Part shown: one piece after another, positions 5,605 through 12,566 of the stretch
Position numbering within the stretch: position 1 is the first letter of the stretch
How the letters are laid out: each line of letters starts with the position of its first letter
Position numbers and translations under genes: made by a program
Assembly (NCBI GenBank): GCA_007134725.1
Contig: SLKF01000293.1
Location: 1 to 13,391 of the forward strand
Reading direction: 5' to 3'
DNA from: Clostridiales bacterium
Lineage (GTDB): Bacteria > Bacillota > Clostridia > Peptostreptococcales > T1SED10-28
Length of the DNA: 13,391 nt
The notes under the pieces: generated by a model
What the model was told of the DNA's origin: nothing
The model's database searches: none
The model's input: only the letters and a program-made list of their open reading frames with translations

Positions 5605-6912
5605 TTAGAAAAAAGTGTTTTCAACTTCATTGATTAAATCCTCGTCGGTAAAATCCAAATTTCCCAAAATCACAAGGATTTTGTCATCCTGCAGAATGAA
5701 TACATGATTTCGACTTCCGCTAAATCCGATCCTTTTTACATCCCACAGACTGTATAGGGGATGGTCTTCTCGAAAATCCTGTCCCCCTTCATCTAAAAGA
5801 CGATCATAAAGATATTCAGCAACTTCTGGGCTGATGGCCCGGTAGTAAGAATATCTAAATATTCCTGCAGGCTGATCTACAGGATAATGCAGCTCATAAT
5901 GTTCCGGTACTAAAATACTGCTTCGGGTATAATAGCGAAACTCTTCTTGTTCTTCTTCGAAGTCTCCCCACGGGCCCCCAGTTAATAATGGATACTCATC
6001 CGGTAAAGGTCGCTGGACTCTCCCGATTTCAGCAATAACCAGACTTAGCGGCATCAGGAAAATCAAAAGGAGGAAAGATATCCCCATCACTTGGAATACC
6101 ATATTATCATTTTTAACTAGGTGCTTTTTTTGAACCCTTTGGTTAGCAACAAAGATTGTTACCGAACCTATTAACGCTAATGTAAGTGCGGTGATTACAC
6201 CTTGGTTTCCTCCGATAGTATCTCCCAGCATTCCCGCCGCATAAAATACTGCTAAAAACAAGGGAATTCCCACTAGGAACCATGCTCTTTTTCTTGCTTT
6301 TTTCAAATTTCGACTAGCAAAGATTTCCTGGCGCTCCACTTTCTTTTGTATTTGATAACGAACTATACTTAAATAAACCAGACTCGTAATTAAATAGAAC
6401 CAAAACAACGGTAAAATCACAGTTTGTAATGTATTACTATTATTCATTAGATCCTCAGGCCCTATGGGAAAATGAGACCAAAGCAATGATGTCAGTATAA
6501 ATATTCCGAAAATCGTTGCCAATAACCGACGATTCCAAATAGAGGTGGATACGATTCGGGCCTCTGTTTCCAGATCCGTTTGGATCGGCTTCGGCCGTTT
6601 TTCAGCTTCGCTGTAGAAAAAATGCAAATAGCCTTTCCCATCAATAAAATGCCATCCTGCCGCCTCACATAGATCCCGGTACTCCTTAGCTTCCACCGGG
6701 TCTTTTTCACCTCTATATTTAGGTATTTCAAACACATCCACTGTAAAATGCATTTTTCTTGGGGTTATTTTTTCAAAGGTTGCATAAAACAAATTGGTTT
6801 CCTTTAACATCCATCCCCGAAGAGCCATATCTTCCAAATATACTTCCATAGCTTTATAATCGAGTTCTAAAATACTCCATACTATCCGCTTAAGTTTCCC
6901 GGTTTGTTTCAT
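5605..6912 (-). CDS. DUF2812 domain membrane protein (435 aa)
   Basis: The N-terminal domain (about 8-115) has the DUF2812 pattern: LEDMALRGWMLKE, a 'FTVDVFE' strand, 'YRDLCEAAGWHFIDGKGYLHFFYS'. Five hydrophobic segments follow at about 129-147, 162-184, 210-229, 238-257 and 272-295, then a polar C-terminal domain of about 135 residues (300-435) that I do not recognise. The start overlaps the PadR gene by 23 bp, and the ribosome binding site (AAGGGGGAAG) lies inside it, so the two are translationally coupled. PadR-DUF2812 pairs are common in Firmicutes; the PadR protein probably controls this gene. The biochemical role of DUF2812 is not known. The C-terminal domain makes it longer than minimal members. 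Confidence 0.85.
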   Translation of the reverse strand: MKQTGKLKRIVWSILELDYKAMEVYLEDMALRGWMLKETNLFYATFEKITPRKMHFTVDVFEIPKYRGEKDPVEAKEYRDLCEAAGWHFIDGKGYLHFFYSEAEKRPKPIQTDLETEARIVSTSIWNRRLLATIFGIFILTSLLWSHFPIGPEDLMNNSNTLQTVILPLFWFYLITSLVYLSIVRYQIQKKVERQEIFASRNLKKARKRAWFLVGIPLFLAVFYAAGMLGDTIGGNQGVITALTLALIGSVTIFVANQRVQKKHLVKNDNMVFQVMGISFLLLIFLMPLSLVIAEIGRVQRPLPDEYPLLTGGPWGDFEEEQEEFRYYTRSSILVPEHYELHYPVDQPAGIFRYSYYRAISPEVAEYLYDRLLDEGGQDFREDHPLYSLWDVKRIGFSGSRNHVFILQDDKILVILGNLDFTDEDLINEVENTFF

Positions 6913-7231
6913 CTTTGCTTCCCCCTTTTAAAAATTGGTCTCCGTCCCGTACCAAATCTCGTAGCCGCTGATGTTCTTCATTCAATACTTCCCGTCCCTT
7001 ATCCGTGATCACATAGGTTTTTTTTCGCTCCCCCACGGACTCGATTTTAATCAACCTCTCACCGGTAGACTTTGAAAGTAAGCTATAGAGGGTTCCGGCA
7101 CCGATCTCCACTCTACCCTCGGTAATTTCATTTACCTTCTGCATGATTCCATAACCATGATTCGGCGAGTTTAAAATTAGTAAAATATAGTACATCGGTT
7201 CTGTAAGATTTCTTTTGGGTTCCTTTTTCAT
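6890..7231 (-). CDS. PadR-family transcriptional repressor (113 aa)
   Basis: A winged-helix DNA-binding regulator. Typical PadR motifs are visible: YYILLILNSPNHGYGIM (14-30), the recognition region IGAGTLYSLLSK (43-54) and the wing KKTYVITDKGREVL (70-83). The C-terminal helix is short, as in small (subfamily 2) PadR proteins. The start has AAGGAG 10 nt upstream. It is the first gene of a two-gene operon with the DUF2812 protein. Its own promoter carries repeated CGATATA boxes just downstream of the -10, which suggests autorepression. The inducer is unknown. Confidence 0.93.
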   Translation of the reverse strand: MKKEPKRNLTEPMYYILLILNSPNHGYGIMQKVNEITEGRVEIGAGTLYSLLSKSTGERLIKIESVGERKKTYVITDKGREVLNEEHQRLRDLVRDGDQFLKGGSKDETNRET

Positions 7232-7299
7232 AAACTTTATTCTCCTTGATCCTTAGAATTTTAATATACCCTCATTCCGACAGATTCGGATTCCTCATG

Positions 7300-7336
7300 T
7301 ATCGATTTATTTTATATCGTCTGTCGTTATATATCG
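7300..7336 (-). promoter_or_regulatory. Candidate PadR operator boxes
   Basis: TATATCG at 7313-7319 and 7330-7336 (17 bp apart) and a related TATCGAT at 7300-7306 lie immediately downstream of the -10 box of the PadR promoter (read on the minus strand as CGATATA). The position would allow the PadR protein to block its own promoter. Confidence 0.5.
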
Positions 7337-7345
7337 CTTACCGCT

Positions 7346-7374
7346 ATAATATCATATGAGTAATTAACTGTCAA
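7346..7374 (-). promoter_or_regulatory. Strong vegetative promoter of the PadR-DUF2812 operon
   Basis: On the minus strand, a perfect TTGACA -35 (7369-7374), a 17-bp spacer and TATTAT as -10 (7346-7351; five of six). It lies about 115 bp upstream of the PadR start and is the best sigma-A promoter in the window. Confidence 0.8.
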
Positions 7375-7460
7375 AATGAAAGTGCATTAATGTTTTTATT
7401 ATAAAGGCGACAAACAAAACATCCCTCTATCTCACTGTCTTATTCTTTCTGTTTCTATCT

Positions 7461-7491
7461 AAAAAAACCCACCCCATCTTTCCGGGGTAGG
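7461..7491 (-). terminator. Intrinsic terminator of the histidine kinase gene
   Basis: On the minus strand CCTACCCC pairs with GGGGTGGG (7484-7491 with 7468-7475; one G-U pair) around an 8-nt loop, and seven T residues follow (7461-7467). It lies 40 bp after the kinase stop. Confidence 0.92.
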
Positions 7492-7531
7492 CCTTTTGCT
7501 TCGATAAATCATCAGGGTTACTCTGCAAGGC

Positions 7532-8749
7532 TTAATACTTTCCAGGAATTCTCAGTCCCATAGATGTGCCTTTTCCCATGGCACTTTCTATAATCCATTT
7601 TGCATCAGTTTGTTCAATCAAGTCTTTTGAGATCAACAACCCAAGACCCGTGCCTTTTTCATTTTCGGTTCCCAAATTGGATTGAGATTCACTCCTCTCG
7701 ATTTTTCGAATCATCTCTTCACTCATTCCCGTACCATTGTCGACTACGGTTATTGCAATTTGATCTTGTTCTTTCCGGGCTTTTAGTGAAATTTTACCAC
7801 CTTTTCCGGTAAACTTCAAAGCATTATTCGTAAAATTCCTAAGAACAGTTCTGAGCATATTCAGGTCACCGATCGCTGTTATGTCTTCTTTTTTTTCAGT
7901 ATCAATGGTCAATTCTATTTCTTTTTGCAAGGCTTGGGTCCTAAACATTCCATGTATTTCTTTTAGAACCGTAAAAACTTCAATCTCCTTTTTTTCCAGT
8001 TCCATAGTCCCCTGCTGAACATGAGCCCAGTGCAGCAAATTGTCCAATAAGGTCATACTGTTTTGAGAGGCTTCGAAGACCTCCTTTTTTAATTCTTTTT
8101 CTTCCTCAGGATCAAAAAAATCAGACTCTTGAAGCATTAGTTCGAAAATATTGACCACATTTCCAATGGAGTTTTTTAAATCATGGGCCATAATCCGCAT
8201 CATTTGGTCTTTAATGAGATTGGTTTTTATTAAAGCTTTTTCTGAATCAATGATTTTTTGTTCCGCCAACTTTTGCTCCGTGACATCGAATACAATTCCT
8301 TTAACAGTGTGAGGGCTTCCTTCAGGGGTCCTTTTGATAATTACTCCCCGATCGTAAAACCATTTGATTTTACCGGTTCGTGTAACAATTTTGTATTCTG
8401 TTTCATACACCGGTTTTTTTCCTATTAAATGATCTTTCATATCCTGATAGGCCCGGTCCCTGTCTTCACTGTGGATCATCTGTACAAAATCATCAATACT
8501 GAATCGATCATTTTCCGGATCATATTCTAAGGCTTTGATTTTTAATGGATTGGCAGTGACCTTCCGATTAATCAAATCCATCTCCCAGTGGCCCAGATTC
8601 CCTGCCCAGGGAAATTCCAATTTTTCTTCTTCCATTTGCTGCTGTTTTAATTCTACTTGTTCCTGTTTAAGCAAACGATTTTCTTCTTGGTACTGCTCTA
8701 ATTGTTTTTGCAGTTTTTGCAGTCTTTCAATATTCTCATTTTTTTTCAA
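7532..8749 (-). CDS. Soluble PAS-domain sensor histidine kinase (405 aa)
   Basis: Autophosphorylating sensor kinase without membrane helices, so it senses a cytoplasmic signal. Residues 1-45 form a Gln/Glu-rich coiled coil. A PAS domain follows at about 50-160 (GHWEMDLINRKVTANP, then TRTGKIKWFYDRGVIIKR, ending GIVFDVTEQK). The HisKA domain (about 178-245) has H189 in MRIMAHDLKNSIGN. The ATPase domain (about 290-403) has an N box NFTNNALKF (305-313), G1 DNGTGM (337-342) and G2 GTGLGL (366-371). All catalytic motifs are intact. The start is TTG, chosen because AAAGGGG lies 7 nt upstream and no nearby ATG fits. No response regulator is adjacent, so it is an orphan kinase here. It lies 111 bp behind cardiolipin synthase; cotranscription is possible. 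Confidence 0.92.
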   Translation of the reverse strand: MKKNENIERLQKLQKQLEQYQEENRLLKQEQVELKQQQMEEEKLEFPWAGNLGHWEMDLINRKVTANPLKIKALEYDPENDRFSIDDFVQMIHSEDRDRAYQDMKDHLIGKKPVYETEYKIVTRTGKIKWFYDRGVIIKRTPEGSPHTVKGIVFDVTEQKLAEQKIIDSEKALIKTNLIKDQMMRIMAHDLKNSIGNVVNIFELMLQESDFFDPEEEKELKKEVFEASQNSMTLLDNLLHWAHVQQGTMELEKKEIEVFTVLKEIHGMFRTQALQKEIELTIDTEKKEDITAIGDLNMLRTVLRNFTNNALKFTGKGGKISLKARKEQDQIAITVVDNGTGMSEEMIRKIERSESQSNLGTENEKGTGLGLLISKDLIEQTDAKWIIESAMGKGTSMGLRIPGKY

Positions 8750-8860
8750 AGTATAACCCCTTTACTGTAAATTGAAATATTTTTACTGATTTAAATATTT
8801 ACTATTAAATAATATTCCCCATGGAATACTAAAAGTCTGCAAATCCAAACTATCAATCCC

Positions 8861-10417
8861 TTACATCCATGGAGCAAATAAACGAAGAACCGAACGTCCT
8901 AGTACTCTGACCCAAGAGGCACCGGTAACATCTTGAAAATTGATTTGATGGCATTTATCAAGGGTGCCAAAAAAGTCCTTCTTCATATCTGCCAATGAGG
9001 CTACTTCGTACATCCATACTCCGCACTCAAAGTGCAAATAAAGACTTCGATAATCCATATTGATGGTTCCTACCACACCATACTCCTGATCCACAAGAAA
9101 TGTTTTGGAATGGATAAATCCGGGAGTGTACTCGTAAATTTTCACCCCGCTATTAATAAGCATCCCAAAGTAAGACCTTGTAACCTTATGAACATACCAT
9201 TTATCCGGGATATGGGGAGTAATAATCCGAACATCAACACCGGACTTTGCTGCACTGGTAAGTGCGGTTAGCATTCCGTGATCCAAAATCAGATAGGGCG
9301 TGGTGATATAGATGGATTTCTTCGCTTTGGTGATCAGATTAAGATAGACATTTTCTCCGACGGTCTCCCCGTCCAGAGGACTATCAAAAAAAGGCTGCAC
9401 GATCCCCGGAGATTTTTGGAGGTTTTGTAACTGGACCGCGGAAAATTCGTACTGAAAGGGAAGAAAATCTTCCACTTCATCCCGTAAATAATCCCACAAA
9501 CTAAGAAACATCACCGTAAAGCTCCATACTCCAGCCCCTTCAATCATAATCGCAGAATCTTTCCAATGACCGTGTTTTTCATATTCATTGATGTATTCAT
9601 CCCCGATGTTGATACCTCCGGTAAAGCCCACTTTTCCGTCGATGACTGCAATTTTTCTATGATCCCGATTATTATGAAGAGAGGATATTACCGGAATCAC
9701 CGGGTTAAACACACAGGTTTTTATGCCCATGGCCTCTAAGGTCAAATGATAGTTTTTCGGCAAAGTCAGCATACAACCAACATCATCATAGATGATCCGA
9801 ACATCCACATTTTCTTTTACCTTCTGTTTCAAAACATCCAATATTTTATTCCAAAGCTTTCCCTCCGCAATGATAAAATACTCCAGGAATATAAACTTTT
9901 CCGCTTTTTTTAACTCCTCGACCAGCTTTTCAAACTTTTCCTCTCCGGTTGGTAAATAAAGGGTTTTTGTGTTTTGATAGGGAGGATAATTTCCGAAATC
10001 TCTGATATAACGAATTTGATTTGCGGCGTCCCGGTTGTTATCATCCAAGATTTTAAGGATGTCTTCATTTTTTGGTAAAACCTCATTGCTTTGTTCCATC
10101 AAATGACCCATCTTTCGTCGAGCATTACGACTGACCCGGTTTTGAGCAATTAATAGATAAAACAGACCTCCAAAAATGGGAAACAGGAGAATAGGAATGA
10201 CCCACACCAGTTTGTACTCCGGATGGATATGCTTATTGATAACCCAAACAACTACCGCTATACTCAGCAGGATGCTCAGCCCATAGAAAATCACAAAATA
10301 AGCTTGGAAACTCAATAGCACACCGATTATCAGTGCAATCTGCAATAAAAAGGCGATCAATAAATAGGTTACCCGATGAAACATTACTTTTTTAGTACCC
10401 TTAATTATTCCATGCAT
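8861..10417 (-). CDS. cls: Cardiolipin synthase (phospholipase D family, 518 aa)
   Basis: Condenses two phosphatidylglycerol molecules to cardiolipin and glycerol at the membrane. Three N-terminal hydrophobic segments (about 15-37, 41-60 and 70-91) anchor it. Two complete HKD motifs follow: HRKIAVID (H253, K255, D260) with FTGGINIGDEY, and HSKTFLVD (H436, K438, D443) with VGTINMDYRS. The C-terminus LRLFAPWM is typical of the family and the length is normal. The first of two overlapping ATGs is chosen because AAGGAG lies 6 nt upstream. An inverted repeat at 10451-10467 sits close to the start and could control it. The function is secure; assigning one particular paralogue is not possible. Confidence 0.95.
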   Translation of the reverse strand: MHGIIKGTKKVMFHRVTYLLIAFLLQIALIIGVLLSFQAYFVIFYGLSILLSIAVVVWVINKHIHPEYKLVWVIPILLFPIFGGLFYLLIAQNRVSRNARRKMGHLMEQSNEVLPKNEDILKILDDNNRDAANQIRYIRDFGNYPPYQNTKTLYLPTGEEKFEKLVEELKKAEKFIFLEYFIIAEGKLWNKILDVLKQKVKENVDVRIIYDDVGCMLTLPKNYHLTLEAMGIKTCVFNPVIPVISSLHNNRDHRKIAVIDGKVGFTGGINIGDEYINEYEKHGHWKDSAIMIEGAGVWSFTVMFLSLWDYLRDEVEDFLPFQYEFSAVQLQNLQKSPGIVQPFFDSPLDGETVGENVYLNLITKAKKSIYITTPYLILDHGMLTALTSAAKSGVDVRIITPHIPDKWYVHKVTRSYFGMLINSGVKIYEYTPGFIHSKTFLVDQEYGVVGTINMDYRSLYLHFECGVWMYEVASLADMKKDFFGTLDKCHQINFQDVTGASWVRVLGRSVLRLFAPWM

Positions 10418-10686
10418 GTTTTTCTCCTTAAGTAATTAAATTTAGATATCGTCATAATTCATATGACAATTCTATCTACAATGAAGTTCTGCGAAGGAAA
10501 ATATATTGATAAGAAGATTTTGAACATATCCAGTTGAGAGAGAACGATTGCTAGGTCTCTCTATCTCCAAACCTATACTTTCACCAATATATAGTTCTAT
10601 TTAACCATGATTTATCAATTATACCATTAATTTTATCAATTATAGCAATATTTGCAAGAATTTTCTCTTTCATTAACCTCAGAGAG
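10418..10686. other. Upstream region of cardiolipin synthase, AT-rich with repeats
   Basis: Holds a 17-bp inverted repeat (10451-10467), a hairpin AGAGAGA (10537-10543) with TCTCTCT (10556-10562), and a 13-bp direct repeat TTTATCAATTATA at 10611-10623 and 10632-10644. Each repeat unit carries a TATAAT on the minus strand, so transcription of cls may begin there. No clear -35 box was found. Confidence 0.45.
10451..10467. promoter_or_regulatory. Inverted repeat just upstream of cls, candidate operator
   Basis: GTCATA - ATTCA - TATGAC is a perfect 6-bp inverted repeat with a 5-bp spacer, centred about 42 bp before the cls start codon. No T-tract follows, so an operator is more likely than a terminator. 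Confidence 0.35.
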
Positions 10687-10878
10687 TCAAAAATTACAAC
10701 TCCCATTTAGAGAAGCGGATTTTTCAAAAAAAAGCCAGAATTCGAATAAATCCTTCGGAGTACTCCGTGCGATTAAAGCTCGGTAGACGCTCCCACGGAT
10801 CAAGTCCTTTAACGGATCTTCTTGTCGACAAAGACTCAATGCGCAATAGTATAATCCCTTCTGATTTTTTATTAGCAA
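10687..10878 (-). pseudogene. Probable relic of an ECF sigma factor, region 2 only
   Basis: A 63-residue open stretch without ATG or ribosome binding site. Its residues 9-36 align with region 2 of the intact ECF factor at 4180-4674: LYYCALSLCRQEDPLKDLI against FFRFALSLTRHREEAEDLV, then Y-x-A-L and a W-L-F-F where the intact protein has W-F-F. Nine of 27 positions are identical, including ALSL-x-R. There is no region 4, and the frame ends at TGA after GSCNF. A stop (TAG) lies just before the first codon. It is best read as a decayed gene fragment. The alternative is a chance ORF. Confidence 0.45.
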
Positions 10879-10984
10879 TTTCTATGGCATGAACTTAATT
10901 AGAAACCTCACTTCACAAAATTTAAGAATCAGCAGGAATAAGATACAACTCAATAGACGAATTATACAAAGTTTTTTTCATTCA

Positions 10985-10993
10985 TGATACAAT
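10985..10993 (+). promoter_or_regulatory. Extended -10 promoter of the gene at 11040
   Basis: TGATACAAT combines a TGn extension with TACAAT (10988-10993). The -35 region is weak. It lies 46 bp upstream of the start codon, which fits a short leader. Confidence 0.5.
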
Positions 10994-11039
10994 ATGAAAA
11001 AGATTCACTGTAGTTTTACAAGTAAAAGGAGGCTTCAAA

Positions 11040-11525
11040 ATGACAGGATTCGATATTCTACTCCTAGGGTTTATTGTAGTTTTTTTTGTTAAGGATGTGG
11101 GACCTAAGATAAGCGGTTACTTTAAAATAAAAAAAGGAGGTTCTCTGGAAATTCCCATTGCGCCTTCCATTTCAGAAATGACTCGCATAATTTCCCATGG
11201 AATCTTAACTTTAATGTTTTTATTCTTGATTCTTCGATTTGAGGAAGCGGACCCATTAACCATTGCTTTTTTTATTACTTTAGTACTGATGGGAATATTT
11301 CCACAGCCTCACGGCATCTACGAAAAAGGACTTCAAGCTAAAGGACATTTTTACCGGTGGGAAGAGATTGAAGAAATTACAGTTTCTCGAAAAGCCGCCT
11401 ATTTTCGCATCAAACTGAAACAAAAATTCCGTTTTGATGTTACTTTTTCTGTTTCTATAAAGGATCGCGAGACCTTAATCGAAGAAATAAAAGAAAAACC
11501 GGTTAAACTGGAAATGGAAAAATGA
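11040..11525 (+). CDS. Small membrane protein with a C-terminal DUF5673-like domain (161 aa)
   Basis: Hydrophobic segments at about 3-18, 50-66 and 72-88 are followed by a soluble domain (about 92-155): GIYEKGLQAKGHFYRWEEI, then a beta strand FRIKLKQKFRFDVTFSV and a final charged helix. The 'G-I-x-x-K-G-L ... W-E-E-I' arrangement resembles DUF5673-like or PH-like domains at the C-termini of small Firmicute membrane proteins. That link is from memory of the pattern and is moderate at best. The start is secure (AAAGGAGG, 7 nt spacing) and an extended -10 promoter is present. It appears to be a single-gene unit convergent with the EamA gene. No function can be assigned. Confidence 0.8.
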   Translation: MTGFDILLLGFIVVFFVKDVGPKISGYFKIKKGGSLEIPIAPSISEMTRIISHGILTLMFLFLILRFEEADPLTIAFFITLVLMGIFPQPHGIYEKGLQAKGHFYRWEEIEEITVSRKAAYFRIKLKQKFRFDVTFSVSIKDRETLIEEIKEKPVKLEMEK

Positions 11526-11625
11526 AATATATCTATGTAATTGGAAGACTAAAGTATAAATGACTAAAATTAGCATTAACGCGATAAACTCCCGGTACAA
11601 ACAGCAAAGAAAAGCTTCTGTAGAT

Positions 11626-11661
11626 AAAAAAAGAGGACAATTACTCCGTCCCTCTGTCCCC
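11626..11661 (-). terminator. Repeat-derived terminator of the EamA transporter gene
   Basis: On the minus strand GGGGACA (11655-11661) pairs with TGTCCTC (11633-11639), with one G-U pair and a 15-nt loop. Seven T residues (11626-11632) follow directly. The hairpin is repeat copy C, and the gene's stop codon lies in its loop. Confidence 0.7.
11633..11661 (+). repeat. 29-bp palindromic repeat, copy C (overlaps gene end)
   Basis: On the plus strand it reads GAGGACA, loop ATTACTCCGTCCCTC (identical to copy B), then TGTCCCC, followed by a further partial unit (CTCTGTCC). It overlaps the last codons of the EamA gene. Confidence 0.85.
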
Positions 11662-12552
11662 TCTGTCCTGCATTTCACTTCGTAGGAGAAAGACAGAAAA
11701 AAGGACCATAGCGATGCCGAGAAGTTTTAAGATATTCAAGGGCTCAGAAAATATTAAGTACGAACCCAGTACCGAAACCGGAACTTCGATGGTGGCCACC
11801 ACGGCGGCCTTGGAGGATTCAATATTGTAGGAAAGTCCCGCGGTAAAAAAGCCGTAGCTGAGAGCTGTGGGCACCAGCCCTAATAAAATCAGATTAACCC
11901 AGAGCCAAGGATCAAAGTCCAACCGAAAAGCCGCGGCGGGGTCGGAAAATGTAAGAGAAAATAAAAATGCGAAACCGAAGGCATAGGTCAGGATCGTCTG
12001 TTGCTGATACCTGGTAATGAGGAATTTACTGTAAAGATTCATTACCCCATAGGCTAATCCCGCACCCAGTCCGAATAAAATTCCCACCATATCATAGCTC
12101 AACTGGTCTAACTTCCCTCCGGTAACCGTAAAATAAACTCCGCTTACAGCAATGATGACAGAGATCACTTTCAGAGTTGTGAATTTCTCGTTAAACAGAA
12201 ACCGAGAGATAATCAACACAAAAAAAGGAGCGGTATATAAAAGAGCTACGGTGGTTGCAATGGTAGTTCGCTCAACAGACAAATTCATAAAAAGGTTGTA
12301 AAAGGTATGACAAACCAATCCTAATATCCCGATCAACAGCAGCCCTCTTTTATCGACTTTCAATGCTTTTGGATTCTTTCGGATCGTATATAGCAGCATA
12401 AATATAAAACCAATCAACATTTTCCACGAGACAATTTCTTGGGGAGAAAGTCCGCCGTTTAGTACAAACTGTATATATAAGAATCCGGTACCCCACATGA
12501 TCCCTGCCAGGGCCACCAGGCTATATCCTTTCCCTTTTTCACTGATATTCAT
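11641..12552 (-). CDS. EamA-family (drug/metabolite) transporter, 10 TM (303 aa)
   Basis: An inner-membrane exporter or permease with two EamA repeats (about 9-142 and 153-292), each with five predicted helices. Conserved signs are GIMWGTGF in helix 1, the YTAPFFVLI segment, and IEVPVSVLGSYLIFSEPL (255-272) in the second repeat. The start has GGGAGG 6 nt upstream. It follows the FAH-family gene by only 14 bp, so they form an operon. The last residues (Q295-D-R-G-D-R-G-T-E303) and the TAA stop are encoded by the palindromic repeat copy C and its tandem extension. This hydrophilic tail is therefore unlikely to be ancestral. The substrate is unknown; it may be related to the product of the FAH-family enzyme. 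Confidence 0.92.
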   Translation of the reverse strand: MNISEKGKGYSLVALAGIMWGTGFLYIQFVLNGGLSPQEIVSWKMLIGFIFMLLYTIRKNPKALKVDKRGLLLIGILGLVCHTFYNLFMNLSVERTTIATTVALLYTAPFFVLIISRFLFNEKFTTLKVISVIIAVSGVYFTVTGGKLDQLSYDMVGILFGLGAGLAYGVMNLYSKFLITRYQQQTILTYAFGFAFLFSLTFSDPAAAFRLDFDPWLWVNLILLGLVPTALSYGFFTAGLSYNIESSKAAVVATIEVPVSVLGSYLIFSEPLNILKLLGIAMVLFSVFLLRSEMQDRGDRGTE

Positions 12553-12566
12553 GATGTCCCTCCCTG

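Noticed and set aside
10537..10562. AGAGAGA/TCTCTCT hairpin as a terminator or a fourth copy of the 29-bp repeat
   Set aside because: No T-tract on either side, and the loop does not match the conserved loop of the repeat family.
10687..10689. TGA ending the sigma relic as a second selenocysteine codon
   Set aside because: No homology continues past it, no hairpin follows at the right distance, and the stretch has no valid start.
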